62,000 nt of DNA from Chrysomallon squamiferum (Eukaryota; Mollusca; Gastropoda; Neomphalida; Peltospiridae). A program made the position numbers and the translations under genes. The notes under the pieces were generated by a model. It was not told the DNA's origin, made no database searches, and saw only the letters and a program-made list of their open reading frames with translations. Location of the stretch: assembly GCA_012295275.1 (NCBI GenBank), contig CM022672.1:9005404-9067403 (forward strand), in the 5' to 3' direction. Position 1 is the first letter of the stretch. Each line of letters begins with the position of its first letter. Shown one piece after another: positions 1 to 13,708 of this stretch.

Positions 1-255
1 AAATAAAAATAATAAAAAAATAAAATAAAATAAAATAAATAATATATATATATATATATATAAAGAAAGGAAGAAAGAATCAGATAAGAAAGCCAAACCA
101 GACTTTGTTTGTCGTTCAGGTAAAGCTTTGATTAAAGTAGACAGATAGTACTACTCCAAACGAAGATGTCCAGATATTCTGAAATCGTCTTGTTTGGATT
201 AGGCGAACCAATAGTGTTAATTATTATACGTAAACTAACACATTCTGCTACCAAC

Positions 256-351
256 CTGCTCTTGGTGTCTTCGTATGGCTTGAATTACTCTGTCCATGGA
301 ACTCAGTAACTGCTGTGCTGATGCTCTGATAGAAGGGCGGAGACGTCTTTC
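256..351 (-). CDS. Candidate next exon of the secreted protein gene (helical, Arg/Gln-rich)
   Basis: Acceptor TTTGTTTCACAG is followed by 32 open codons and then CAG/GTTGGT, a weaker donor. The entry phase 0 fits the exit phase of the 2830-3107 exon. The peptide looks like an amphipathic or coiled-coil helix (SAQQLLSSMDRVIQAIRR). Other frames are also partly open. The gene would continue beyond the left edge of the window. Confidence 0.35.
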
Positions 352-795
352 CTGTGAAACAAAGAACAGAATCTACAGTTAAGTTTGGTAATGAGATAAC
401 AGCCGGCAGGGCCTGCAAGAGAAATTTTGCAAGGCGGTACAAGACCCCTTTGGGGTCCCCCGAGGCAGGCAAAGATTTTTCTCAAAAGTGAGGATCGGAT
501 GAGCAGTAAATCTACCTGTAAACAATAATTAACAATAAATACTGATAAAAAGAAGAAAGTATGGTATGGTAAGTATAGTGATGTCTGTGTAGGTTAAAAT
601 ATGTCAGGCTGGGGGTAGAGGAAAGTGCTTGGGACCCTCTCTCATACGCAGCCGGCCTTCACTTTTAAAGAAAAATTAGAACAGTGATATCTGAGAAAGA
701 AAACTCTCATAACACGTGTTTTCTTATAACTTAGAAACAGTTTATTTTAACAAGAATCTTTCTGCAGACATCAGACAGATACACTAAAAGTCTGG

Positions 796-868
<73 letters not shown>

Positions 869-2829
869 TAGAAAGGGATATGTGTCGCCTTGAGAAAAAC
901 TTCTTGTAACCTGTCATACATAAAGCCATTAGGCCATTACGACAACTACTGATGGACAATCTTTCTCTGATAACTTCGTCTTCTTCTTCATTGTAGGAAC
1001 ATGTCGCTGTTTTATTGAGTGGAGGAGGGTTGTTAGCTTTGATTGTTGTTGTATTGTTGTTCTTGCTGTGTTGTTGTGTTGTTGTTGTTTTTTCTTTTAG
1101 AAAATATATTTCAATCCATAGAAATCTCAGGACACACATTAAAATGCTTGTACATGGGCACAAATGCACAAAACTCATAAGAGATTCAGAAGTAGATATT
1201 GTTTGAAATAATTAAAGTTAGAGACGTAAAACGCATAATTACAGATATATAACAATACTGATTATTATTTTTTTTAAATTATTTTTTTTTTTTTATGTTT
1301 ATTTACTTTAATGTGTCTACATTGAGACGAATGTACTGTCAGTTCTCATACAAGTACAGAAAGACATACATTTCATTTCACATGAATATTAAATCTCATG
1401 AAGTACAACAACAACAACAAACAGAAACATTATCCCTGAAAAAAGTACAACGGTACATCTCTGTCACAGATAAATGACAAAGTAACGATTTCCCGTCGTA
1501 AGCAATTTGCACACACAGATACACACGTTGATCTGACTCACAGCTGTTATCGCACGGTTATCATTTAGCCTCCCCAGTAAACCACGACAAACCGGTGATC
1601 TACTGTTTTGAGTTCACAAGAGAAAAAAGCCCACAAAACTGAGAGGTCTGTCAGAGATACGTCTGACACTATGACCCTGTGAAACAAAATGTCTCGTTCC
1701 GCTACGTAATACTGGGATTTCTCACGAACAAAACCATTTCGTAACCGATGTATTGTTCAGAGATTTCAAACAAAGGATGTGTTTTGATATGTAATATGAC
1801 TAACGACTGCAGTTAGGACAGACAGCGTCATACGCATGCTGATATCATAATTACATGCATGTACGTATGTATGCTTGTTTGCACTTATGGATGTGAGTGT
1901 ATTTGCATGTAATGTAATTGTATGTATATGTGTGTATGTGTGCGTGTGTGTGTGTGTATATATATATATAAATATATATGCGTGTGTATGTATGTGTTTG
2001 TGTGTATGTATGTGGATATGCATGTTTGTGTTTATGTACGTACGTATATATATATATGTTCTTTTATAAAATATATATGTGTTTATGTGTAAATGTGTGT
2101 ATTTCTCTGTGTGGTTGTATGTGTGTTTATGTATATATGTTCTTGTATAAAATATGCATTTGTTTCTGTATGTGTGTGGTGAGTGTATTCTTATTGTCTG
2201 TAATCTCAATAACAAACAGTCGCATTTGACACAGATAAATTTATTTCTTGGAAACAATGAGGGAGATAACTCCTGAAGTAATATGACCAAATAAACTCCG
2301 TTATCCTAGTAACTAGTGCAGTAATTATGATAACATTCATTGATTAATTCCTTAACACAAATTAAACTTAACTGCGTGAACATAATTTTGTATTTGTTTG
2401 TGTCTAAATAAATGTGCTATTTTTGTAATAGATTTTGTGATGGGGATTACTGCTGTCATTAGTGCATTGGTTACTTTCACAATTATCAGAAAGGGTTGTT
2501 TCAGTTAAACTACAGACCATGACTAAGATGTTTGATATGTTAGTCACTGGACTTCGTATACAACAAGAGAAATGTTATAATTGGTACACTGAAGACAAAT
2601 ATCAGCATCTGCAGCAACCTAGTCGAGCTCGAATCAAAAGGAAGACCATGCTACATTAGGGGAACTGGCTGGAATAGGAAATGTTCCACTGCGGTTATTA
2701 GACAACTGTTGTGCTAGAGCATCAGCAGCAAGAAATATTATGATTCAACAAGTCTTTACTGAAACGGTTATAACTGTTCAATAAATATTTATTTAATATA
2801 TATATATATTTTTTATTCTGTATACTCAC
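352..2829. other. AT-rich intron or intergenic stretch
   Basis: Holds the GA microsatellite, TG/TA-rich sequence at about 1920-2170 and a 65-codon plus-strand frame (2462-2659; Gln/Lys-rich, no recognised domain, opens at a GTG). Nothing else is supported. It would be an intron if 256-351 belongs to the minus-strand gene. Confidence 0.6.
801..864 (+). repeat. (GA)n microsatellite
   Basis: Pure 64-bp GA run. Confidence 0.99.
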
Positions 2830-3107
2830 AAAACGATCAGCTGCCGGAGGTCTTTGGAGACGTGGAAATGGACGTCCAAATCCCGCGCCATACTGATCGT
2901 ACGATGCTCGGTTGGAATAATCATCAGTCGCAAGAACAGACGAATCGTCAGCCGCCATTTTGTGTCTAGCCCGGAGGAATGACAGAACTCTCTTCTTGGT
3001 CTCAAAGGCAGTTCTGTCTCTAGAATCTGCTGACTTCTTTTTGGTGTTGCTGTAACCATGTCTGTGACGATGACGACGTGCTGATGACGTTGGCTTTGTG
3101 TTGCAGT
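2830..3107 (-). CDS. Internal exon of the secreted protein gene (basic, Tyr/Gly/Pro-rich)
   Basis: An acceptor TTTTTGCAG precedes 3107 and a consensus donor GTGAGT follows 2830. The 278-nt exon takes two bases of a split codon, then 92 codons, and leaves in phase 0; exon 1 (14206-14419) supplies the missing single base. The protein has a His/Arg cluster (RRHRHRHGY), Lys/Arg sites (KKK, KKR), an acidic/Ser patch (ADDSSVLATDDYSN) and an aromatic/Pro segment (YDQYGAGFGRPFPRL). A second frame through the exon is open as well, but composition and phase agreement favour this one. Family not recognised. Confidence 0.5.
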
Positions 3108-4961
3108 CTGCAAAAATATGTGACACTGTATTAATCTTTTGCAAATATTTTGAACGCGAGATTATGAAAGTGATGTCATATTGGATTTTGAGTAGTTACA
3201 GTTTGAAGACTTGTGAATAAGACAAATCATACATGTTATGCTCTTCTTCAGGATTTTCTCGAAAAACCCCCAGCAAAACACAGCCTCCGGTACCAACAGA
3301 AAAATGAGTGAAAAAGCTTTTTCATACAAATTTCAATTTTTGAAAACAATTCTTGTGAAATTATTATAGAAAGTGTCTGTGTGTATGTGTATATATATAT
3401 GTATATATGTGTCTGTATGTGCATATATCACGTTATATCCATATGTATACGTACCAATTTATGTATGAATGTGTGTATATATGTGTGTATGTTTGTGTAG
3501 ATATATACATATACACAGATCGATAGATAATCGATCGATCTAACATATAAAATATCGTTCAAAATCTTAAAAGCAATAAAGATTACTAAACCTTTTAATA
3601 AATGAATTTTTTTCTTTTAAAACGACAAAAAAAAAAAAAAAAAAAAAAAAAAAATGCTAGACATCATTAACACCTTTCTAGTGGCTTTTAAGTTAGAGCC
3701 TGGGGAGGGGCTTTTCTTTATAAAGCTTTTGACTATTAACAACAAAAACAACAACAATAACAAAACAAAACAAAATAATAATAATAATAATAAAAAAAAC
3801 GTTATAGGCAAGCAATCATGTGAACTATAGCGGTTATAGCAAGTAGCGTGAGTCCTGGTTATTACAGTGTTCTCTTATCATGGGTCCTGAGTTTTACGGC
3901 AATTTCCACCAGAAGAAGACCGTTGTTTCCTGAAGAGCAGGTTAACCTAGGTGAAGCAGAACAGAACATTGTAAGCGAGGTTGTCGGGTTCAAAGCTTTC
4001 GGCCGGTAATCTAAAACCCATCGCAAGCTAATGACTCACCTATCTAACGTTTCCTTAGCGGGTGGTCTGTTTTTATATACTTAAAGCTTTGTGTCCTTTC
4101 ACATAATTATTACTCGCTTTGTGTATTGACAAAATAATGTTCAGAAAAGGCAGTAGCAGTGGCCATGGTAGTGGCAGTGGTATTAGTTGTAATAATTGTT
4201 GCAGAAGACGAATTAGAAATAGTGGAAAGATTAGTATTAGTAAAACGAATGTACATATAGGTAAATGTTGTTGGTGGTAGTAGTAATAGAATAGTAGTAG
4301 TAATACTAGTAATTACAGTAGTAGTAGTATTAGTAACAGTAGCACTAGTTACATTAATACTAGTACTACGAGTAGTAGAAATTATAATAATAGTATTTAT
4401 AGACTTAATTCATATCTATTTTATATACCAATATAAAAAAAAATATTTAATTTTTTTTTTTTTTTTTTTTAAAACAAAAAAAAAAAAAAAAAAAAAAAAA
4501 GAAAAAATAATATTCCAAACATTTTTTGCAGTGCAAAACAACATGGTTATATTTGTGTTGTTTCCCGCGTTTCCGAAAATCAGGATGTTAATATACAGAA
4601 AGTTCAACAAAACCAAACATTGCTGCAAGCTCTCGTAAATATCATTCAATTGTTATCTATAATCGTAAACACGTTAACACTGTCGCTACGAGTAACTTGA
4701 CATGAATGAAAAGGTGATCGTCATGAATGGAGGAATTTACGTCAAGGAATGTTAGGCTTAGTCGATGACTCTTACGGAGGCGGTCCGGTAAACATTCGTA
4801 TAATTCCGTCAGGCGACCAAGTCAGGTGAGCCCAGACATGGCCTGTTGTGGTCTGCGCATGTCTCTAGTCAAACACAACAAATCAGAAGTTTAAGCTTTG
4901 GTTTTCGCACCATGGGTAAACAGAGTAACAGTGAAGGGTCGGTTCCACTGTCTGATCATAA

Positions 4962-4962
<1 letters not shown>

Positions 4963-5019
<57 letters not shown>

Positions 5020-5042
5020 GTTATTATTATTATTATTTTTTG

Positions 5043-5103
<61 letters not shown>

Positions 5104-5151
5104 CCTCTTTGTCAGACGCAATATAACGCAAAAATTCTTATTATTGTATTT

Positions 5152-5220
<69 letters not shown>
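4963..5220 (+). repeat. (ATT)n followed by (TC)n compound microsatellite
   Basis: About 140 bp of ATT units broken by a T/GTT interruption (5036-5046), then 54 bp of unique sequence, then TC at 5157-5220. Frames here encode only poly-Ile, poly-Asn, poly-Tyr or Ser-Leu. Confidence 0.98.
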
Positions 5221-5223
<3 letters not shown>

Positions 5224-5454
5224 TACGTCAACAATAAATAAATAAATAAAACGTAACGTAACGTAATAACGAAAAAGTAAACCAATGCACCTATTAAAAT
5301 ATCAGTGATTCAATAAAGAAAAATCTCATTTCTTTATCTCTGCATAAAAAAAAAAAAAAAAAAAAAATAAATATTGGTTAAGACCACATATCTATAGAGT
5401 GATCAAAAAGAGAAATGGAGAAGCCTATATATATATATATATATTTTTTTTTTA

Positions 5455-5488
<34 letters not shown>

Positions 5489-5790
5489 TAAAAAATATTA
5501 ATAATAAGAAGAAAGCAATAGAAAAAGAAAAGAAAAAAGTACATTATGAGTAGAATACTATAAGGAAAAGTTGATTAAATGCCTCTGCTTTTAAACCTTT
5601 AAAAACTATTTTATGGTGTAAACAAAAATTTCTTTATACATTTACAAATTAAAAAATATATATATAATATGTGTTTACGTCTATGTATGTATGTGTGTAT
5701 GAATATTTGTGTATATGTATATATGTCTGTATGTAGATAAATATGTATGTATGTGTTTACTTTTGTCTCTGCATTTATGTAAATATACTG

Positions 5791-5791
<1 letters not shown>

Positions 5792-5850
<59 letters not shown>
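5792..5850 (+). repeat. (AC)n microsatellite
   Basis: About 59 bp of AC, just beside the candidate exon 5937-6038. Confidence 0.98.
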
Positions 5851-5852
<2 letters not shown>

Positions 5853-5936
5853 TTATTCGTTTTCTTCAGTAGCTAGCAACACAAGGAAATACGTTGTCCA
5901 CGTACAGGAGTGTAGTCGGCGAATCTCTTGATACAC

Positions 5937-6038
5937 CTCTGGACCTGTCCCGACACGGATGTCGTCTGCTAGTTTGTCCAAGGTCATCAGGTGTGTGTAC
6001 ACGAGTAAAAGTATTTCTGGGGGTAACCTGGAGACTGT
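5937..6038 (-). CDS. Candidate phase-symmetric (1-1) exon of the secreted protein gene
   Basis: A 102-nt segment bounded by GATCAG and GAG/GTGTAT on the minus strand. It takes two bases into the incoming split codon, stays open for 33 codons and leaves in phase 1. It could therefore be included between exon 1 and the 2830-3107 exon, or skipped, without changing frame. It is GC-richer than its surroundings. It encodes a Thr/Arg/Ser-rich stretch with one Cys (RRHPCRDRSR). A second minus-strand frame over the same DNA is also open (5853-6050, containing LPPEILLLVYTHL), so the reading is uncertain. Confidence 0.3.
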
Positions 6039-7789
6039 CTGATCAAACACAGTGTTATAAATACATCTGTATGTACAGAACTATGGGGCGTCTTTGACGC
6101 CGATTTGGGGTTCTGCAAACTTGTATTAGTTTGTTCCCAGTCGTCTTTGTTATTTTCTGTTTTCCGTTAAGATCAAGATATTTTGGTTATATTTAATTAG
6201 TGTAAAAACCGCTAATTCTGGCATTTCGGTTCAAATTTCTGGATTTTCTTTATGGAAGAGAATGATTCAATGAAAGTAATTTAATAGATTTATCAGACCA
6301 TTTATTCAGCGAGCTTGGGACAGGAGGTGACAAGATTTTAGGATTTTCAGTTTTACTGAACCAAGATTTAATACATACTTAAAACAGAGAATAAGTAAGG
6401 AAAAGTAACGAAATTGTATTCAACAGATACGAACTAACACACTTTTAAATCTAGTTTTCTGGTAATTTCGATTTTCTGGAAGCCGGATAAATGGTCTAAC
6501 ACCAGTATTACTGAAACATTTTTAGGATAATTTAAAGAGGAAGTCGTTTGCAATGGACTAGTGTTATAAGTCAGCAACAAGTGTTATTAAAGTATACCTT
6601 CTCATAGACTTCGATACAGAAGTCAATATTTTTGGATAATTTATTTTTGGGCAGTAGGTAGAATGGTATATAATCCCAATAGAGGCATTGATCGAGATCG
6701 ATCCTGCAGCACAATATGGTGTGTAATATTAACTGTATATGTCAGATTTAATCTGAAGGTCTATATGTAAATATATTATTTCTCTTTAACAGTGATATGC
6801 AGTATTAATTGTACACGCCAGCAACGTTTAATTATGACGTGATAAATTTGTTTTTTATCTTACTTATACAAGAAAAAATTAAATAAATAAATTAATAATT
6901 AACCTGCCTGATCGACCTGTCATATGTAGATTAATAAAAGACCAAAGGGTGAATAGTTTATACTCTTTTTTATAGCTAGAGGCCTTCGAGCAGGTTTTTT
7001 TTTAGATAAGCTAGTTAATACAATAACGGATGAAAGATGTTAGTTCAGAAAGGTAGTTGTACAGGCTGGCAGATAATCAGATAGACAGACTGATTTATAG
7101 ACAGGTAGAAGAACAGATAAAATAACAGGTAGATAGGCAGAAAGAGGATATGCGGACACACAGACAGATATATTATATATATACAGATATGAACATTTCG
7201 AAAATAAAGATAAAGATAAACGCATGAGTTACTAGTAATAGTAATGATGATGATGATGGTGGTGGTGATGATGATGATGATGATGTGATGATAAAAATAA
7301 ATGAAGAAGAAGAAGAAAAATGTTGGCATTAACATAATTAACCGCAGAATAAAAAATTATAACGAATGGTGATGACTAACATTAGAATGTTTGGCAAATG
7401 TAAACGAAGTCTAATTCTTATTTTGTTAGTAGCTCCTGGCAAAAAGTAACACCCAGCTAGTCAAAGTTCTCACCTTTATTCAATTTTTTTTTTTTTTTAT
7501 CACTTCTACTATCTCTGTAGTTTGTAAGTTTTATATGCTTGGTTGAATACAGTCACGATACGTCAAGTAGTAACAGAATTAATATCTCATAATATTATTG
7601 ACATCTACAATCTCATGAATTATTCAAATAAACAAGTCACATATTTCTCTACAACATGAAAAGGAAAAAAAATAAATAAAGAAGAGATATAGCCTTGGGC
7701 CTGTATTATTTTATTAATAGTATTTGTTTCTGCGACTTTATTTTTTGTTGTTGTTGTTGTTATTTATTGTTGTTATTCTTCATCTCATC

Positions 7790-7868
<79 letters not shown>
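7790..7868 (+). repeat. (AAT)n microsatellite
   Basis: About 26 uninterrupted TAA/AAT units. Confidence 0.98.
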
Positions 7869-8051
7869 TAAACAGTTATCACTCAGATTTAAGGAGACTG
7901 TATCTAACATTAACCAGTGCTTCAGCTCACTGTAATGCAAACTTACACTATGAAATTCATGCTATAATCTGTAAATAATTCTGATATTTGTAATTCATAA
8001 ACAAAGTATCAGTGATTCATGTTCATAATACGCAGACTTTTGTTGTTGTTG

Positions 8052-8313
8052 TTAATATGTGTTATACCTTAACGTATTTCTTAATATGTGTTATACCTTA
8101 ACGTATTCTTAATATGTGTTATATATTAACGTAGTTCTTAATATGTGTTATACATTAACGTATTTCCTTAACGTAATATGTGTTATATATTAACGTAGTT
8201 CTTAATATGTGTTATATATAACGTATTTCTTAATATGTGTTATACATTAACGTAGTTCTTAATATGTGTTATACATTAACGTAGTTCTTAATATGTGTTA
8301 TACATTAACGTAG
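8052..8313 (+). repeat. 29-bp minisatellite, about nine copies
   Basis: Units of the form TTAATATGTGTTATACATTA + ACGTAGTTC repeat head to tail with small substitutions and one short insertion near 8165. The last three units are nearly identical. It sits in the large intron of the candidate secreted protein gene. Confidence 0.95.
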
Positions 8314-8861
8314 TCTGAAAAATCGTATTAATCTTAGTGTGAAATCCATGTCCATAACACTCAGACCAGTAACCAGAAAGTTATGTCTATAACTCCATAA
8401 GGAAAAAATAAATACATAAAAAATTCAGAAACAGATTCAGAAATGCTGAATGCAGGACACTCAAATTCGTAAATCGGTCAGTTTGTAAAAATTGTTTCTT
8501 AAACGTTATTCTATTACATGTATCCTTTAATACAAAGCTTGGACCTATACTCGAAGATTAACCTATATTTTATATACTAGAAAATATATATATACATAAC
8601 AAATAGACACCTAAAACATCACGTGTTTGGTTTAGAATCGACTAATGTCATGAACTATCACTGTATATCGGGTATCAGTCACATACATTTTGACATGCCT
8701 TGAAATTAGTATAATTACTGATGTGTGAAGCTTGTTCCCACAACTGTTTCGTTTGAATCTAGGGGAAAATGTCACAGGTAGAAAACTGACAACTTTAATA
8801 AATAAAAGACAGAGCAAACATATTTGTGGGAGTGTTTTCAATGTTCTTCATTTTTAATGAT

Positions 8862-8892
<31 letters not shown>

Positions 8893-9351
8893 TGCTGTTG
8901 TTGTTGTTGTTGTTGTTGTTGTTTCTATTATTATTATTAATGTTAATGTTATTGTTGATTCCGTTGTTGTTGTTTCTGTTGAAACAGTTATTATTCTGTT
9001 ATTAACTTTAAGTTTGGGGACCGCGAATAATGTTGTAAGAAAATCTCTTATTACGGTAACAAAAGAATTCCAAATAACAAATTTGGAACTAGAACAAATA
9101 TTATGACAAATACAGTCATTGTCTAATATGTGCATACTTTCATACTCCATTATAACACCGAAAAATGCGTAAAGATTTTGTTTAGTGGCAAGGACTTTAA
9201 ATTATAAGATTAAGGCAATCTGGCACTTGAGAAACAACCAGACTGAACAAATTTGGCACAGTATTAATTTTCTTGTTGTTGTCTTGAGTGTATTCCAGAC
9301 ACAGCAGAGGTGACTTAGCGGCAATGTCAAATAGTATTTAAATGAACTTCC

Positions 9352-9354
9352 TCT

Positions 9355-9415
<61 letters not shown>

Positions 9416-9416
9416 A
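9352..9416 (+). repeat. (ACA)n microsatellite
   Basis: About 20 CAA units with one ATC interruption, followed by AAT units. Confidence 0.97.
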
Positions 9417-12400
9417 AACTAATAATAATAATAATAATAGTAATAATGATGGTAATGTAGAGTAGTAGCTCATTGTAGTGGTAATGATTGTAGTGCTAGC
9501 TCAGAAACCACTACCACAACATTTATCTACTAATACTGTTATACTACCACTATTATTATTATTATTATTGTTGTTGTTGTTGTTATTACAGAAAGTCAAT
9601 TTTCAAGAGTAAATTGCACGATTTTCAAAACATAATTTACGCTTGACAGTTCTCTAAAATGATTCTGTCATTTTAAAAATGGTTCTTTTTTTTCTATTCT
9701 TTATCAACGACATTTTTTCTTCTTTGTTAAAACTTACATTATATTTATTCAGCGAATGATATATGAAGTCCATTAGTGGGAAAGTAAGTACAAAAGATAC
9801 GTCCCTGAAATGATGATATTGCTTTTAGCATAGTAGTATTGTGACATGTACATTTGTTTTTTTTTTTTTTTTTTACCTAACCAAAAAAATCGTATAGAAT
9901 ACGAATTTTGTTTGATAGATTTAATCGTTAAGGGAGCTCTCCAGTTCATAACTCAGTGAGTAAGAGAGCTGCTGATATTCACTAACTCACAAACTCATTC
10001 ACTAACACACATACCCACACACTCACGCATATTCACACACAAACATATATGCATACAAGTGCGCGCGCACACACATATTTACAGATACACCAAACCTTCA
10101 CATACTCTCTCATGTGCCTTCATTATTCTTAATCAATTTAGTTAAAATCCTTTAATTTATTCACTCACAAGTAATACATATTTTAAAACAGTTTAGAAGT
10201 TAGATTATATCTAAAATGCTTTAGTTAAATGGCTCGCTTCGTCAATGTAAACGCTTAATCTGTTTTAAATATATCAGTCATCCTTAACCATTTCCTGAAA
10301 CCGATTTAGCAATTGCACGTTTGAATATTCGCAGTATACATACTTTGATTAAAATGCAAACGAGTTTAAAATTTGGAACTGTGAATAAGTTTTAACTTAG
10401 AAACGATTAGCAATTTAACGTTTTAATAAGTAAATGAGCATTCAGAAATTGTTATCTCTCCTAGCTTATTATTATTATTATTTTGTTAGGTTTAATTCTG
10501 GACATGCTTTTTCATGTCGTAAATACGTTTTATGTCTTTCTTACAGCCTGTCCGACACTTGAGACGGAGGAAAAAAGGATTTGAATTTACATTTTCTGTG
10601 GTGATTAAGAAAAGGATATCAACAGTACCAGCAATAGCAGCTGTAACAATAACCAAAACAAAACAATAGTAATAAAATTAAAATTAACCCCCCCCCCCAA
10701 AACAACAACAACAACAACAAAACCGATAAAAATAAATGAATAATGGTAAAAAGTACACATGTATTTTGTTGAACAAACAGAAATAAATTTCTATGTAGCA
10801 AAACAAATGTCAGAATCAGATTCGGAAAACTAGTGAAATTTTTAGGCTAGTTGTAACAGTGTTATCCAATCTTTTAAGTTAACAAAGAGAAAATGATTCA
10901 AAGTTCCTGCATATCTCTATGTTTGTCAGTCTCTGATAACAAAATAAATCTAAGTAACAGAAAAAAAAAGTAATAATTTAAAAATAAAATAATACTTATT
11001 CTAAATTTATATAATAATAATAAAACAAAATAAAATAAAAAATAAAAATATAATAAATTATGTAAGCCAGTACACCTTAATGAACTTATTACAGCCCTAT
11101 ATATATATTAAACTGGACCGTAAAGAAAAAAGATGTTAAATATTTCATCATCACTGACTAGAACGAACATTAGATTTACAGTTTAAAATGTGTAAAATAT
11201 GATGAAATATCACGTTGTGCGGTTCACAGCAGAGCGTGTTTGAAATAGCTGAACACAGATATCTTTCTGATATTTAGAGTTATAAAAAATTTCCTTGTTG
11301 CTCTTTTAAAAGTGACTTTATTACTTCCTCTGTGATTTCAACTATAAAGCCATTTGCGAGATAGCAAAAAGGTCACCACCCACAACCGACGTAACAACTG
11401 CAACCGGTTTTGTTTTGTACAACGTCAAACACGGTGCTGGTGTTAACTGTCAGCGCGGGACTTTCCCACAAACTTGACGAGTTAGTCGAGACGTCGTCTG
11501 CGAAGTTCTGCTCAATGAGGTGATACTGTCACGTGATCACCTGAGTGTTTTTAACCTATCGGATCGTCACCCAGACAAAAGAAGTCAACAGGCCAGGAAG
11601 TGAATGGGTTCAAATTTTAAAAGTAAACTTATGTTGATATTTTTAATATTTTGATATATCATAGTCTACGTGTGGGTTGAAGGTGATGTGGTGTCTGCAG
11701 CACTGAAAGCTGGCCACGATCTATTCTGCTTTAAACTGAGTAGTGTTATGAACAAAAGAATAAATAATTATATATATAATTCTTTCATACTCTATTATTG
11801 TCGTTTATGTTTCACTAATTCAAATAAATATTTTTAAACATACTGCAAGTCAAATTCAAAAGGATTGTTAGACTGCAGCAGACTAGTTAGATAAATCATT
11901 GTAAAGCACGAATCATTAATGAATGGTGTCGGGTTTTTTAAATTCCGTTTCTGGTTTGAGATTTTTGTGCCCTAAGTTATTAAGGAATCTAAAAGATATA
12001 AATAGTTTTAAGAATACGCAACATACGCTTCTGTTTACTTTTAATACCGTTATTAAATAAAATAAAAATAAAGTAGGTAAAAGAATTGTATTCACTATGA
12101 ATCATACTCTTGTAATTTTAACTATTATGAATTTCTTTCTTAATCTTTGTTGTTGTTTGTTTGTTTGTTTTTTTGTTGTTTTTTTGTAAATTTGAATTCG
12201 TATAAATAATTTTTAAAAAGTGTTTAATATGATAAAATAATGTCTGTTGACTGTTTCCTATGAGAATTCATATGCAAACTATTGTATCAATCTTTGATAA
12301 AAAAAGAAAGAAAAAGGTAATATATGTCGATTTATACCTTGCATGTTAGAGGTTTATTAACGAAACGAGAGAGCTTAGTCGTTTTTACAATTTTTCGCGA

Positions 12401-13079
12401 GAAAGACGCACCAGGAAGCGATACAATAACTGTCTTTCTGAAATCTATTAAGCTTAAGCAAAGATGCTGGTAAACTGCTGCGGAACATCTGACTTATTTT
12501 ATACACTACCACGTATGTATCTGCAAACAAGTCTACCCACACGTGGTTTGTATTTGTTCGGTGAATGACAACCACGTGTATCCTTTACATACAAGCAGAC
12601 GACATTTGTTAACCCCGTCAGATATCGCGAGGACAGATATATATGTTTGGCTGTTGAACAGTTGTAGTCATGGTCATCAAGGGCAAATTTAGTTTTCTAT
12701 TTACCTCGGTGGTCATCAGGTTTTTTTTTTTTTTTTTTTTTGGTCATCAGGAGAAGATTTATGTAGGGTTTCCCTGAATGGTCACCAAGGACAGACAGAA
12801 AGTTTGTTTTTGCTTTTTATATTGTATAAATTATCTTGGGTTATTTCCTTCTTCGTTTTCTTTTTTTTCTTTAGGTATCTTTTGTCTTTGTAAGAATTAA
12901 GAGTACTAAGACATGCACCTTTGGCACCTCGAAAATTATCGTTATAATTAAACGATATTGAATGAACCAGCAACAAATACAACCGCAACAACAGTGGTGA
13001 TGATGATGATGAAGAAGATGATAATGATAGCAATGTTGATGGCATCTGCCACTTGAACATAAAGTCAGATCTTTAGACC

Positions 13080-13082
<3 letters not shown>

Positions 13083-13154
<72 letters not shown>
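13083..13154 (+). repeat. (GA)n microsatellite
   Basis: Pure GA run, 72 bp. Confidence 0.99.
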
Positions 13155-13158
<4 letters not shown>

Positions 13159-13620
13159 TAATATGTTATATTTTAAATTTATATATCTATTGACTACTTA
13201 AATGTCATATTTGTTTTTCAGTCTATCGGTCCGTCTATCTATCTGTTTCTCTATAACCTCTCTCCCTGTCTCTATTTTATCTGTCAGTAAGAAGATAGAC
13301 TATAGACATAAATTTATAAAATACGTCAACATACGTGTATATAAAAATATTGAATAGAAAAAAATACTAACGTAATTATAATAATACAGAACCGTGAATA
13401 CAGGAGTGATAAAAATAGATCATGAATGGATGTCTTGTAAACAGTTTAACTCACATGTCGTTTACTTTTAACCCGCTACGAATAATAAGCGCCAGGATAA
13501 TGAGAAATAATATATTTACTCACTTTGAACTTGCTTATTTAATTAATGAACATGTAAACCAGGCCTTTGAAAAAGGTGTGCGGACAAAAACAATATTTAT
13601 TTCTTGTTTCAGAATAAAAC

Positions 13621-13622
<2 letters not shown>

Positions 13623-13706
<84 letters not shown>
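13623..13706 (+). repeat. (GA)n microsatellite
   Basis: Pure GA run, 84 bp, about 470 bp from the previous one. Confidence 0.99.

Positions 13707-13708
<2 letters not shown>

Larger units (their letters stand above)
3108..5936. other. AT-rich intron or intergenic stretch with two GC-richer islands
   Basis: The islands at about 3820-4075 and 4680-4920 have more CpG and mixed composition. The first holds a 58-codon plus frame without an ATG. The rest is A/T runs (3627-3653, 4440-4500), TAG-rich repeats (4140-4390) and microsatellites. Confidence 0.6.

Noticed and set aside
1766-2290. A 174-codon minus-strand frame rich in His/Thr/Tyr/Ile
   Set aside because: Derived from degenerate TG/TA/CATA repeats; no domain and no splice context.
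4846-5241. Frames of 76-131 codons encoding poly-Ile, poly-Asn, poly-Tyr and Ser-Leu
   Set aside because: They are translations of the ATT and TC microsatellites on both strands, with no other protein features.
8052-8313. CRISPR-like array
   Set aside because: Repeats are directly adjacent with no unique spacers and the window is eukaryotic; it is a minisatellite.
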